20,796 nucleotides of DNA from the NCBI GenBank assembly GCA_012964275.1, contig DTUG01000023.1, forward strand, positions 1-20,796. The letters run 5' to 3'. The DNA comes from Fidelibacterota bacterium. GTDB lineage: Bacteria; Fidelibacterota; Marinisomatia; Marinisomatales; UBA1611. The notes under the pieces were generated by a model. The model worked only from the letters and a program-made list of their open reading frames with translations. It was not told where the DNA came from and made no database searches. Position numbers and translations under genes: made by a program. Below, piece by piece: positions 1 through 8,571 of the stretch. The first letter of the stretch is position 1. Each line of letters begins with the position of its first letter.

Positions 1-607
1 TTGGAAATTGCCCTACGCTCTGGCCCAATTCAGTTGGATCCTGGTGGTAGGTTAATCCCCATTCGCCGAGTTTGTTGGACAGTTCTGCCCGGCCCCCATA
101 GGATAACGTGTCCTGTTCGCTGTTCATGACCCAGCCCCAGATGGCCACTGAATTTGTCGGGAAAATTCGTAACCGAAAAGCTTCTACCCCATCCGTCTGG
201 CCCGTGGGATCCTTTGGATCTATGGTATCAAACCAGGCAAGAGTGCGCAAGACTATGGCTGGCCCAAAGGTAACCTTTTGCATCCCCAGGCGTGCTTCAA
301 CACGCTCGCTGGAGTAGCGCATCCACAGACGATAGGGTTTTTCAACATTATAGACCAATGAATCACCACTATATATTCTTTGTAAATGGTAGCCCCACTC
401 TAGGTCCACAAAATTGTTGCTGGTCAAATCATGTGACATTGAAAGTGTCGGAATGTATCCAAATTGTGATTCAAATGAAGATCGGTTAGTCGGAGGGTCA
501 TTCCCGGTCAGACCGCTGGTCCAGAACTGACCCTTCAGGGAAACAGGTTGTGAGAGGAGTGTGCCGGTCTCTATAATAAATAATAAAATAAAAAATATGT
601 TACGCAA
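1..607 (-). CDS. Outer-membrane beta-barrel protein, N-terminal part (cut by left edge)
   Basis: One minus-strand frame stays open from 607 to the left edge, giving about 202 residues. It begins at a TTG (607-605); I see no in-frame ATG near it. The first 19 residues look like a signal peptide: Arg-Asn, a hydrophobic stretch (IFFILLFII), then LLS before QPVSLKG. The mature part is rich in alternating polar and aromatic residues, with segments such as FVDLEWGYHL, YRLWMRYSSERVEARLGMQ, AFRLRIFP and SVAIWGWVM, which is how transmembrane beta strands of Gram-negative porins look. The segment WFDTIDPKDPTGQTDG resembles loops in FCB outer-membrane barrels. It starts 13 bases after the stop of the HMA-MauE gene, so it is probably the third gene of that operon. 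There is no clear Shine-Dalgarno sequence. The substrate is unknown, and the C-terminal half lies outside the window. Confidence 0.75.
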   Translation of the reverse strand, partial: MRNIFFILLFIIETGTLLSQPVSLKGQFWTSGLTGNDPPTNRSSFESQFGYIPTLSMSHDLTSNNFVDLEWGYHLQRIYSGDSLVYNVEKPYRLWMRYSSERVEARLGMQKVTFGPAIVLRTLAWFDTIDPKDPTGQTDGVEAFRLRIFPTNSVAIWGWVMNSEQDTLSYGGRAELSNKLGEWGLTYHQDPTELGQSVGQFP

Positions 608-620
608 AATAGATCGAGAA

Positions 621-1334
621 TTAACTAATGAGCATCCAAACCGCCATTATCAGCATCACTCCATTCTCAATAAGCGTGGCCTTGGTCATGGGCAATTTAA
701 GTGCGGTTCCCAGGCACGCACACTGAATGGTGTTCTTGCTAATTAATACCCTTAAGACACCGATGGTTGTTATCCCGAGAATGAAAAGTGTGCTGATCAG
801 GGCTATTTTAAGCTCTATACGAAACAGGAACAATAGCCCCAGTCCTGTCTCAATAAAAGGGTAGACCCAGCCATAGATCGGGAGAACCCTTGCCAATGGA
901 TCGTACATGGCAAATGAGCCAGGAAAATTTTTATAATCCAGGAACTTGAAAAAACTGAATACGATATAGAAAATGCCCATGAAATCCAGCATGAATCCTG
1001 AGACAGTTCCAGTATATCTATTTAATACGAGAGATGTTACGGTGATGTAAAAAAAGACAAGAAAAAGCGGGAAAAGTTGTTGCAGATCTGTTTTTTCCTT
1101 TTCTTGTTCAATTGTATCAACATTTTCTAATTGTTCACTAAGGATATAGTTTTCTGGTAATGCCTGTTGTAGAACATGAATGGGGACGGATTCTAGCATC
1201 TCTATTTTTACTGCTTCATTTGTCAAAGATACATCAACCTTTGATACATCTTTTATGCTCTTAAGATGCTTGGTTACAGTTTCGACACATGCGCTGCATG
1301 TCATTCCAGTAATCTTGAATTCAGCCGTTTGCAT
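621..1334 (-). CDS. HMA-domain/MauE-type membrane protein
   Basis: Two parts are visible in 237 residues. Residues 1-68 are a heavy-metal-associated (HMA) ferredoxin-like domain with the metal-binding motif GMTCSAC (Cys13 and Cys16). After a charged linker (about 70-85), residues 86-236 hold about four hydrophobic helices of the MauE/DoxX redox-associated family, with the family hallmark IQCACLG (Cys205, Cys207) followed by LPMTKATLIEN. Fused HMA-MauE proteins of this size are common in Bacteroidota. A role in metal or thiol-redox handling at the inner membrane is inferred from the domains; no substrate can be read off. I chose ATG at 1334 because it starts directly at the HMA domain. A TTG at 1361 would add nine residues. 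AAAGGGG (1355-1349) lies 14 bases before the ATG, farther than usual. It lies between the MOSC gene upstream and the outer-membrane barrel downstream. Confidence 0.85.
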   Translation of the reverse strand: MQTAEFKITGMTCSACVETVTKHLKSIKDVSKVDVSLTNEAVKIEMLESVPIHVLQQALPENYILSEQLENVDTIEQEKEKTDLQQLFPLFLVFFYITVTSLVLNRYTGTVSGFMLDFMGIFYIVFSFFKFLDYKNFPGSFAMYDPLARVLPIYGWVYPFIETGLGLLFLFRIELKIALISTLFILGITTIGVLRVLISKNTIQCACLGTALKLPMTKATLIENGVMLIMAVWMLIS

Positions 1335-1395
1335 AGATCTTATCTTGACCCCTTTATACAATAATTAGACTAGTGTTGCTTTATCAATTGGTTCA

Positions 1396-1878
1396 TTATT
1401 TCAGTTTGAATGGGTCCCCGGGTCTTATTTCGCCCTGTTTGATTATGCGGGCGTACCATCCGCGCCTGTGCATGATTGTATTCATAAAAGTTTTTACCTG
1501 CTCCTGACCCACATAGGGGAGTAAACCCAGATTAGTACAGGGATCACACTCCAGGGATATTTCAATCGTTGCGTCTCCGGCCTTATACTGCTGCCCATGC
1601 TTGAACATATCATGTGCATATCCTTTTACGGTCAGATTCTCCCCAACATCACCAGGTTTAACGGGCCAGCCTTCCTGGTTCAATTCTTTTATTGTTTCCA
1701 CAGGATACACAAGAAGAGCCATATCCTTGTTCCCTTTTTTCTTTGTTTGCCGGAACACGTTATGATCTCCATCCAGGCCCTTCTCTGTAGCAAAACAACG
1801 CTTCACAGGATATTTGGGAAGCCCTCGCTCGCCAGGAACTTGCGATTTAACATTGACCTGTAGAACTGTTCCTGTCAT
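1396..1878 (-). CDS. MOSC domain-containing protein
   Basis: This is a compact 160-residue protein that is almost entirely one MOSC (molybdenum cofactor sulfurase C-terminal) domain. Family features in order are LPKYPV (20-25), GLDGDHN..R (34-43), KDMALLVYPVETI (51-63), WPVKPGDVGENLTV (71-84), a conserved cysteine region ECDPC (110-114) and RRGWYARI near the C-terminus. Stand-alone MOSC proteins such as the YiiM type are linked to molybdenum cofactor or to transfer of sulfur or metals via the conserved cysteine. No specific reaction can be assigned from sequence. ATG at 1878 is preceded by a purine-rich AAAAAGAAAATC, a plausible ribosome site. It is the first gene of a minus-strand cluster, 61 bases before the HMA-MauE gene, and is transcribed divergently from valS. 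Confidence 0.88.
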   Translation of the reverse strand: MTGTVLQVNVKSQVPGERGLPKYPVKRCFATEKGLDGDHNVFRQTKKKGNKDMALLVYPVETIKELNQEGWPVKPGDVGENLTVKGYAHDMFKHGQQYKAGDATIEISLECDPCTNLGLLPYVGQEQVKTFMNTIMHRRGWYARIIKQGEIRPGDPFKLK

Positions 1879-2047
1879 GATTTTCTTTTTATTTTTAAGT
1901 GCGTATTTAATGGACCGCTAAAAGTAGGGAATAAATGTAATAGATAGCTACTGATGACGATGGGAGTATTGGGAAACCCGTTAATAACTGTTGTAAAATC
2001 CAAAACTTTAATTGATCGTTTATCCTGAAGAAAGCCCCAGAGATCTT
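1879..2047. promoter_or_regulatory. Divergent intergenic region between MOSC gene and valS
   Basis: These 169 bases separate two head-to-head genes, so promoters for both directions must lie here or inside the genes. The region is AT-rich. I cannot point to a convincing -35/-10 pair. A short GGG-AAA-CCC hairpin with bulged flanks (about 1965-1990) is the only structure I noticed in the valS leader. No T-box antiterminator motif was seen. Confidence 0.35.
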
Positions 2048-4684
2048 ATGCTAAAAACTAGTCTGGTAAAAGCCTATGACCCAACCCAGGTAGAAGACCG
2101 CTGGTATGAGCATTGGCTGGATAAGAATTATTTCCACGCTGATGCTGATTCAGAGAAAGAACCATACACCATCGTTATCCCCCCGCCCAATGTGACCGGT
2201 ATGCTTACCATGGGTCATGTACTCAATAATACGATCCAGGATATACTGATCCGTAAAGCTAGAATGGAAGGAAAGGAAGCCTGTTGGATTCCGGGGACAG
2301 ATCATGCTTCTATTGCTACAGAAGCGAAAGTGGTTAAAATGCTCGAGGGGAAGGGTATAAACAAGGATGATCTTTCCCGGGAAGAATTTTTAGATCATGC
2401 CTGGCAGTGGAAAGAAAAATATGGTGGTATCATCATCCAGCAGCTAAAAAAACTGGGTTGTTCCTGCGATTGGGAGCGGGAGCGTTTCACCATGGAAGAT
2501 GACTATACGCGAGCGGTGTTAACGGCTTTTGTAAAGCTATATGAAAAAGGGTTGGTCTATAAAGGATTCCGACTGGTGAATTGGTGCCCTGTGTCAAGGT
2601 CTGCCATTAGCGATGAAGAAGTAATCCACAAGGAAGTGAATGGATATCTTTGGCATTTTCGGTATCCCATTACAGATTCAGATGAATATCTAGTGGTGGC
2701 CACGACGCGCCCGGAAACTATGCTGGGAGACACAGCCGTGGCTATCCATCCCGATGATGATCGGTATCAACATTTGCTTGGTAAGACAGTGACCCTGCCG
2801 TTGGTGGGTCGTGAGATTCCGATTATAACAGATGATTACGTTGATCCGGAATTTGGAACGGGCTGTGTGAAGGTAACCCCGGCCCATGATCCGAATGATT
2901 TTTCCATAGGAGAGCGACACAGCCTGGAATTCATCAATGTGATGAATGATGATGCTTCCTTGAATGATAATGTGCCTGAACAATATGTAGGATTGAACAG
3001 GGAAGATGCGCGAAAAGCAATAGTTGCTGATCTGGAATCGGCAGGTCTATTGGAAAAGACGGAAGATTATACCAATAAAATCGGGTATTCGGAGCGGGGG
3101 CACGTGCCAATTGAATTCTATATTTCCGAGCAATGGTTTATTAAAATGGATGAGCTGGTTAAACCTGCCTTGGATGCGGTGAATAATGGCCGTATCACCT
3201 TTCATCCTGAACACTGGATCAAGACCTACAACCATTGGATGGAAAATATCAGGGACTGGTGTATCAGCCGCCAGCTCTGGTGGGGCCACCAGATTCCGGT
3301 TTGGTATTATAAGGACGACCCATTAAAAACTCATGTTTCCATAGACGGGCCTAGTGATCCAGAAAATTGGGAACAGGATCCCGATGTGTTAGATACTTGG
3401 GCCAGTTCGTGGCTATGGCCCATGGCAGTTCATGCCTGGCCTGAGCTGGGGAATGATTTAAAGAAATTTTACCCTACAGATACACTGGTAACCGGACCCG
3501 ATATTATTTTTTTCTGGGTGGCTCGCATGATCATCACCGGCTATGAATTCATGAATAAAAGACCCTTTAAAGATGTGTATTTCACATCAATATTGAGAGA
3601 TGAAAAGGGTCAGAAATTGAGTAAATCCTTAGGAAATTCTCCGGACCCGTTTAGTCTCTTTGGTGAATATGGCACAGATGCGGTTCGATTTGGGATCATG
3701 CTTATGGCACCCCAGGGTCTAGATGTTCTCTTCTCAAAAAGCCGACTGAATGTAGGTCGAAATTTCATGAACAAATTGTGGAATGCCTGCCGCTTTATAG
3801 ATATGAATCTATCCGATGATTGGGATAGAACATATGAACTAAACACAGTAGAGTTGAAACTGCCGGATATGTGGATCCTGAGCAGGCTGGGACATACAAT
3901 CCGCGAATACAACCGGCAGCTGAACCGGTTTCACTTTAATGAAGCAGCTAAAGTTATTTATGATTTTACGTGGAATGGTTTTTGTGATTGGTATGTGGAG
4001 ATAGCTAAAACCAGGTTTTATTCCGAGGATGAAACAGCAAAAGACATCACCCGCAATATCACTGTTAGGTGCATCCGTACCGTATTGGCCCTCCTTCATC
4101 CGTATGCCCCATTTATTACGGAAGAATTATGGTTTCATTTTAAAGAAACTGATGAACCTGATTTGATCGTTTCTCCTTGGCCAGATTATGAGGATGATTG
4201 GGTTAATGATCAGGCAGAAAAAGACATGTTGGTATTACAGAATGTTATCACGGCCATTCGTAGCGTGCGCAGCAGAATGAATGTTTCACCATCTAAAAAA
4301 TCAGACCTGGTGGTCCGATGCACCAATGAACAAGGCACATTTATACATACCCATGAACAGTTGCTTCGGTCCTTAGCCAATATAGGGAGTTTTTCTCAAG
4401 GAACTAACATAGAAAAACCTCCCCAATCTGCTACTGCAGTTGTGCATGGAATGGAACTTTATATTCCATTGGGAGGATTGGTAGATTTGGACAAGGAAAA
4501 ATCGCAGTTGAATAAACGGAAAGACAAAATAAAGTCCTTGTTATCTGATATTGAAAAAAAGTTAGCGAATGAAGAATTTTTAATTCGTGCCCCGGAAGAA
4601 ATAGTGGAGAAAGAACATCAGAAAATGGGGGAACTAACAGACGAACTTCAGAAAGTAACTGCAAATTTAGAGATGCTGCAATGA
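2048..4684 (+). CDS. valS: Valyl-tRNA synthetase
   Basis: Class I aminoacyl-tRNA synthetase that charges tRNA(Val) with valine in the cytoplasm. From ATG 2048 it has 878 residues, normal for bacterial ValRS. Visible features are the N-terminal PPPNVTG with the HIGH-type signature as MGHVL (residues 55-59), the GTDHASIATE motif, the CP1 editing domain around TTRPETMLGDTAVA (nt 2704-2745), and DWCISRQLWWGHQIPVW. They continue with the KMSKS loop as KLSKS (523-527) followed by LGNSPDP, the anticodon-binding helical domain with NKLWNA, and a C-terminal coiled-coil arm (about 805-878) typical of ValRS. An in-frame TTG at 2012 would add twelve residues; the ATG is preferred because GAAGAAAG and GAGATC lie upstream and the family starts near here. 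Its TGA overlaps the next gene's ATG by four bases (ATGA), indicating translational coupling. Confidence 0.97.
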   Translation: MLKTSLVKAYDPTQVEDRWYEHWLDKNYFHADADSEKEPYTIVIPPPNVTGMLTMGHVLNNTIQDILIRKARMEGKEACWIPGTDHASIATEAKVVKMLEGKGINKDDLSREEFLDHAWQWKEKYGGIIIQQLKKLGCSCDWERERFTMEDDYTRAVLTAFVKLYEKGLVYKGFRLVNWCPVSRSAISDEEVIHKEVNGYLWHFRYPITDSDEYLVVATTRPETMLGDTAVAIHPDDDRYQHLLGKTVTLPLVGREIPIITDDYVDPEFGTGCVKVTPAHDPNDFSIGERHSLEFINVMNDDASLNDNVPEQYVGLNREDARKAIVADLESAGLLEKTEDYTNKIGYSERGHVPIEFYISEQWFIKMDELVKPALDAVNNGRITFHPEHWIKTYNHWMENIRDWCISRQLWWGHQIPVWYYKDDPLKTHVSIDGPSDPENWEQDPDVLDTWASSWLWPMAVHAWPELGNDLKKFYPTDTLVTGPDIIFFWVARMIITGYEFMNKRPFKDVYFTSILRDEKGQKLSKSLGNSPDPFSLFGEYGTDAVRFGIMLMAPQGLDVLFSKSRLNVGRNFMNKLWNACRFIDMNLSDDWDRTYELNTVELKLPDMWILSRLGHTIREYNRQLNRFHFNEAAKVIYDFTWNGFCDWYVEIAKTRFYSEDETAKDITRNITVRCIRTVLALLHPYAPFITEELWFHFKETDEPDLIVSPWPDYEDDWVNDQAEKDMLVLQNVITAIRSVRSRMNVSPSKKSDLVVRCTNEQGTFIHTHEQLLRSLANIGSFSQGTNIEKPPQSATAVVHGMELYIPLGGLVDLDKEKSQLNKRKDKIKSLLSDIEKKLANEEFLIRAPEEIVEKEHQKMGELTDELQKVTANLEMLQ

Positions 4685-6018
4685 GGGGAATATTTTTCTT
4701 CTTCTTAGGGCTCAATTTATTAATCGCCCATTCTGAAAAGGCTATTATTACCATTTATAAGGATGGTACCGCCTTGGTAAAACAACCTGTTTCCTGGAGA
4801 AATGTTTCAAAGGGTAATAGTTATATTACTTTTAAAGAACTACCCGATGGCATTCATAAAGACACTCCATTTTTAAATCTTAACAATACCCAGATACTAA
4901 CACAGAGATTCAATAGTAAAGTGTTTTCAAGCATCAATTACTTTTTAGACAGGAAAGGCAGTATTGTAAATCTTAAATCAAAGACTGAGAGAGCTATTAC
5001 AGGGTCATTGCTGGAAATATCTAATGAATCAGTTACAATCCAGCATAAAGGCGGTGTGCGCACATTCATATATGACAATATCGAATATCTGGAAAGTAAA
5101 GACAAAATAGAGAATCCTATCTTGAGACCATTTCTTGCCTGGGATATTAAAACCAGCAACTCTGGCGAAGTGAAAGGTGAATTGGTTTACAAGTCGGCCA
5201 ATTTTTCTTGGGACACTGTTTATCGATTGGTGATGAATGGACAGGATAATGGTGAACTGATTGCTGAAGCGGTTATTTCCAATGGTTCAGACCTGGATTT
5301 TAAAGATACCCAAATTCAGTTAGTAGAGGGGATCTTGAATAAGCCAAAAATGAGTCGTTTTAGACCAGATCAATCCTTTAAAATGGCCGCCCGTGCTGAA
5401 TCGAAACCGGCTATGGATCAGGCAGAATTAGGCGATTATCATATCTATACACTGAATTCTACCCACGACCTAAAAGCTAAAGAAGATATTACCGTCAGGA
5501 TGTATGGTCCGTTAAATGTGGGATATGTCAAAACTTATGTGTTTGAAAATACTGAACGCCGTCAAAAGGAAGAACCATTAAAGGTGGAATTGTCTATTAA
5601 GAATACTGAATCCAATGGTTTGGGTATCCCGCTTCCTGCTGGCAAAGTAGAAATATATACCTATTCAAATACTGGAGGTTTAGAATATCTCGGTACAGAC
5701 CAAATAAGGCAGGTACCTAAAGGTCAATCATCCACACTCTCGTCTGGTTATGCTTTCGATATAATCGGGAAGCGTAAAGTTTTGAATTATGATCGCCAGC
5801 GGAAAAGCGAGGAGGCAGTCATAGAAGTTCAGGTAACCAATACCCGTTCCGAACTGGTTCAGGTTCGAATTGTGGAACATATTAATGGAGATTGGGTCGT
5901 AAAAAATGAATCACATAATTATCAGAAAAAGGATGCTTCCACTATTCATTTTACTATCATATTGGATCCGGGAAAAACAAAATATGTGACCTATACCTAC
6001 CGCAAGGAATGGAAATAA
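4681..6018 (+). CDS. DUF4139 domain-containing secreted protein
   Basis: This 445-residue protein has a hydrophobic N-terminal segment (GIFFFFLGLNLLIAHS, about residues 3-18), consistent with a signal peptide or lipid-independent export. The N-terminal half opens with TIYKDGTALVKQPV, resembling the beta-rich start of this family. The C-terminal part from about residue 160 matches the DUF4139 pattern: WDTVYRLVM, a middle LVEGILN, GYVKTYVFEN, then IPLPAGKVEIYTY, and the closing WVVKNESHNYQKKDAST with LDPGKTKYVTYTYR. DUF4139 proteins are widespread and mostly uncharacterised; this reads as an all-beta periplasmic or surface protein. Its ATG overlaps the valS stop, so it is probably co-translated with valS, although no functional link is known. 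A GC-rich hairpin lies just after its stop. Function is not assigned. Confidence 0.85.
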   Translation: MRGIFFFFLGLNLLIAHSEKAIITIYKDGTALVKQPVSWRNVSKGNSYITFKELPDGIHKDTPFLNLNNTQILTQRFNSKVFSSINYFLDRKGSIVNLKSKTERAITGSLLEISNESVTIQHKGGVRTFIYDNIEYLESKDKIENPILRPFLAWDIKTSNSGEVKGELVYKSANFSWDTVYRLVMNGQDNGELIAEAVISNGSDLDFKDTQIQLVEGILNKPKMSRFRPDQSFKMAARAESKPAMDQAELGDYHIYTLNSTHDLKAKEDITVRMYGPLNVGYVKTYVFENTERRQKEEPLKVELSIKNTESNGLGIPLPAGKVEIYTYSNTGGLEYLGTDQIRQVPKGQSSTLSSGYAFDIIGKRKVLNYDRQRKSEEAVIEVQVTNTRSELVQVRIVEHINGDWVVKNESHNYQKKDASTIHFTIILDPGKTKYVTYTYRKEWK

Positions 6019-6021
6019 TTT

Positions 6022-6052
6022 CGGCGGGCTTGCAGCAAAATTTTGCCCGCCG
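6022..6052 (+). terminator. GC-rich hairpin between DUF4139 gene and recG
   Basis: CGGCGGGC (6022-6029) and GCCCGCCG (6045-6052) form a perfect 8-bp stem around a 15-base loop that itself holds the palindrome GCAAAATTTTGC overlapping the arm. There is no T-tract after the 3' arm, so a classical intrinsic terminator is doubtful. The arm ends 7 bases before the recG ATG, where a ribosome site should be, so it may act on recG translation or as an mRNA 3' end stabiliser for the upstream gene. Confidence 0.45.
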
Positions 6053-6059
6053 ATGAACT

Positions 6060-8141
6060 ATGCCTGCCCTTGACCTTGATACATCTGTTTCTATATTGTC
6101 AGGAGTGGGCTCCCGCCGTGCTGAAATCCTGGTTGCTCATCAAATAGTTTATATACGAGATCTACTTTACTATTTCCCCAGGAGACATTTAGACCGCACC
6201 ACAGTTACACCAATCAGGAAATTAGTTCGTGATGAATCACATTCTATTATTGGTCAAGTAGAAACTTTCGGTGAAAAATCAACCCGCCGCGGGAAGATCT
6301 TCCAGGTAATCATTTCGGATGGAACGGGACTATTGATACTTACCTGGTTTAATGGTATTCGCTATGTAAAACATTTATTTAAAATTGGAGATCGATTAGC
6401 AGTCCACGGAAAAATAGAATGGTATAATGGTTTTTCCATAATACATCCTGAGTTTGACAAATTAGAGGAAAATGACGACCTGCTGAGCACTGGATCAGTC
6501 ATACCACTTTACCCGCTCACACACGAACTTAGATCAGCAGGTATTGAACAGCGTGTCTTTCGAAAAATGATGCGTGAGGTTCTGAAATCGGTCCAACCTG
6601 CTCGTGACATTTTTACCGATGCATTTTTAAAAGATTACAATCTTGTATCTTTATCTGAAGCTTTGCAACAGATTCACTTTGCGGAAAATATTGAACGGTT
6701 AAAAACTGCTATTCAGCGATTGAAATTTGATGAACATTTTTTTCTACAATTGCTGATGGCACTTCGGAAAACCAGTTTGAAGCAAACCGCGACCCGTTCA
6801 CTTCCAGATATAGGACCCTATTTCAGGACGATAGCTGACTCACTTCCGTTTGATTTAACCAAAGCTCAGAAAAAAGTCCTGAAGGAAATTCATGAAGACA
6901 TGAAGAAAAATGTGGCTATGAATCGCCTGCTTCAGGGGGATGTAGGTTCCGGTAAAACCATTGTAGCAATCCTGTCTAGTGTTCTGGCAGTTGGAAACAA
7001 TGTCCAAGTTGCTATCATGGCTCCAACCGAGATTTTGGCAAATCAACATTACCAGTCTTTTGTTAAAGAATTGAATAAAGCCAAGATCCCCTGCACTCTT
7101 TTGGTTGGGAATATGAAAAAAAGTAAACGTCAATCTATTCTGGATGGCTTAAAAAATGGAAAAATCCCGGTTGTCATAGGCACTCATGCCTTAATCCAGG
7201 AGTATGTGGAGTTTAAGGAATTAGGTCTGGTCATTGTGGATGAACAACACCGGTTCGGTGTCCTGCAGCGCGGAAAATTGCTGGATAAAGGATTAAATCC
7301 CCATTTTATGGCTATGACTGCCACGCCTATTCCCCGAACCCTGGCCATTACTTATATGGGTGATATGGACCTGTCTATCATCGATGAAATGCCGGCTAAC
7401 CGTATTCCTGTGGTGACGAAGGTAGTAAAACCGGCTCGCCTGCCTAAAGTGTATGCTTTTATCAAGGATGAAATCAAAGCGGGGCGCCAGTGCATGGTGG
7501 TTTTCCCTTTAGTGGAAGAATCTGAAAAAACTGACCTGGCTGCTGCTGTGGAGAATCATCGAGAGCTGAATGAAAAAATATTTTACGATCTAGATGTTGG
7601 TTTAGTTCACGGCCGTATGAAGGGAAAGGAAAAAAATGCCGTCATGGCAAAATTTGAATTGAATGAAATAAGTATCCTGGTATCAACGACTGTTGTGGAG
7701 GTGGGAGTAGATATTCCTAATGCAACGGTCATACTGGTAGAACATGCGGATCGTTTTGGTTTGACCCAATTACACCAGTTACGTGGGCGTGTGGGCCGCG
7801 GATCAGATAAAGGTTATTGTATTCTGGTACACAGGCATGAATCGGATAAATCGCGATTGAGACTCGCAACTATGGAAACAACGAACGATGGTTTTCAAAT
7901 TGCTGATGAAGATCTGAAACTCCGGGGTCCCGGTGATTTTTTTGGTTTACGCCAGAGCGGATTCATCCAGTATAAGATTGCTAATATGATAACAGATGGT
8001 TCCTTAATCCGTCAGGCTCGAAAGGCAGCTTTTACTATGGTCGAAACTGACCCGGATCTTTGCCACGACCAGCATGCGGGAATTAGGGAACGCTTCCAGC
8101 TAGATTATAGAGATAAACTGGATATGGTTAAAATAACGTAA
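6060..8141 (+). CDS. recG: ATP-dependent DNA helicase RecG
   Basis: RecG is a superfamily 2 helicase that reverses stalled replication forks and branch-migrates Holliday junctions. The 693-residue length is typical. The N-terminal wedge/OB-fold region includes GVGSRRAEIL and YYFPRRHLDRT, then a strand-rich part to about residue 150. Helicase motifs are Walker A GDVGSGKT (293-300), APTEILA, DEQH box (394-397) with RFG, TATPIPR (420-426), and the C-terminal helicase lobe with STTVVEVGVD and QLRGRVGRG (573-581). After this comes the RecG C-terminal piece (DEDLKLRGPGDFFGLRQSG). All catalytic motifs appear intact. The ATG at 6060 lacks a clear Shine-Dalgarno sequence because a GC-rich hairpin occupies that place. 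An ATG at 6053 is in another frame and stops after six codons. It lies 41 bases after the DUF4139 gene. Confidence 0.97.
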   Translation: MPALDLDTSVSILSGVGSRRAEILVAHQIVYIRDLLYYFPRRHLDRTTVTPIRKLVRDESHSIIGQVETFGEKSTRRGKIFQVIISDGTGLLILTWFNGIRYVKHLFKIGDRLAVHGKIEWYNGFSIIHPEFDKLEENDDLLSTGSVIPLYPLTHELRSAGIEQRVFRKMMREVLKSVQPARDIFTDAFLKDYNLVSLSEALQQIHFAENIERLKTAIQRLKFDEHFFLQLLMALRKTSLKQTATRSLPDIGPYFRTIADSLPFDLTKAQKKVLKEIHEDMKKNVAMNRLLQGDVGSGKTIVAILSSVLAVGNNVQVAIMAPTEILANQHYQSFVKELNKAKIPCTLLVGNMKKSKRQSILDGLKNGKIPVVIGTHALIQEYVEFKELGLVIVDEQHRFGVLQRGKLLDKGLNPHFMAMTATPIPRTLAITYMGDMDLSIIDEMPANRIPVVTKVVKPARLPKVYAFIKDEIKAGRQCMVVFPLVEESEKTDLAAAVENHRELNEKIFYDLDVGLVHGRMKGKEKNAVMAKFELNEISILVSTTVVEVGVDIPNATVILVEHADRFGLTQLHQLRGRVGRGSDKGYCILVHRHESDKSRLRLATMETTNDGFQIADEDLKLRGPGDFFGLRQSGFIQYKIANMITDGSLIRQARKAAFTMVETDPDLCHDQHAGIRERFQLDYRDKLDMVKIT

Positions 8142-8229
8142 TAATTTATTACTCATTTTGTCTCTAAATGCTGTAAAGTAAATTCCCCGTCTTTAATTCG
8201 AGCGGTCTAATAATCTAAAGAAAAATTTA

Positions 8230-8568
8230 ATGTCCCAAGAACCTTCTACAAAAGATGAGCAACTTTTTATTTATCTGGTCGGCACTTTCCAGTCCAGTGC
8301 CTGGGTGGCTTTAGGCAAAGCAAAAAACCCCATGACGGATAAAATAGAACGTAATCTGGATCAGGCTTCATTTTATATTGATCTGCTGGATATGATGCAG
8401 ACAAAGATGAAGGGGAATTTGACAGAGTATGAGGAACAAGTACTGATTAATGCCATTAGTGATTTGAAGTTGAATTATATCGAAGAACAGAAGAAACCGG
8501 ATGAATCAAGTGAACCTGAACAGGAGACGAAGCAATCATCTGAGGATAAATCTGGAGAAGAAGAATAG
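8230..8568 (+). CDS. DUF1844 domain-containing small protein
   Basis: This is a 112-residue soluble protein. Residues 11-80 match the DUF1844 pattern: a helix FIYLVGTFQSSAWVALGK (13-30), then LDQASFYIDLLDMM (43-56), TKMKGNLTEYE (58-68) and a last helix with INAISDLKLNYIEE (73-86). The tail (87-112) is acidic and low in complexity (many Glu, Ser and Lys), probably disordered. DUF1844 proteins are conserved in several Gram-negative phyla and have no known role that I can cite. It begins 88 bases after recG, a gap long enough for its own promoter, and ends three bases before the DUF2723 gene, suggesting those two are cotranscribed. The ATG is preceded by a purine stretch (CTAAAGAAAAATTTA). Confidence 0.85.
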   Translation: MSQEPSTKDEQLFIYLVGTFQSSAWVALGKAKNPMTDKIERNLDQASFYIDLLDMMQTKMKGNLTEYEEQVLINAISDLKLNYIEEQKKPDESSEPEQETKQSSEDKSGEEE

Positions 8569-8571
8569 CTT

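Noticed and set aside
108..489. Two short plus-strand open frames at the left edge
   Set aside because: They lie antisense to a long open minus-strand frame with a signal peptide and barrel-like strands, and their own products look like no protein family.
1879..2047. Possible T-box riboswitch upstream of valS
   Set aside because: No T-box consensus (AGGGTGGNACCGCG-like) or long stem I/antiterminator is visible; only a short bulged GGG-AAA-CCC hairpin.
2210..2230. Valyl-tRNA synthetase HIGH motif reads GHVL
   Set aside because: Variation at this motif is normal in ValRS, and all other catalytic motifs including KLSKS are intact.
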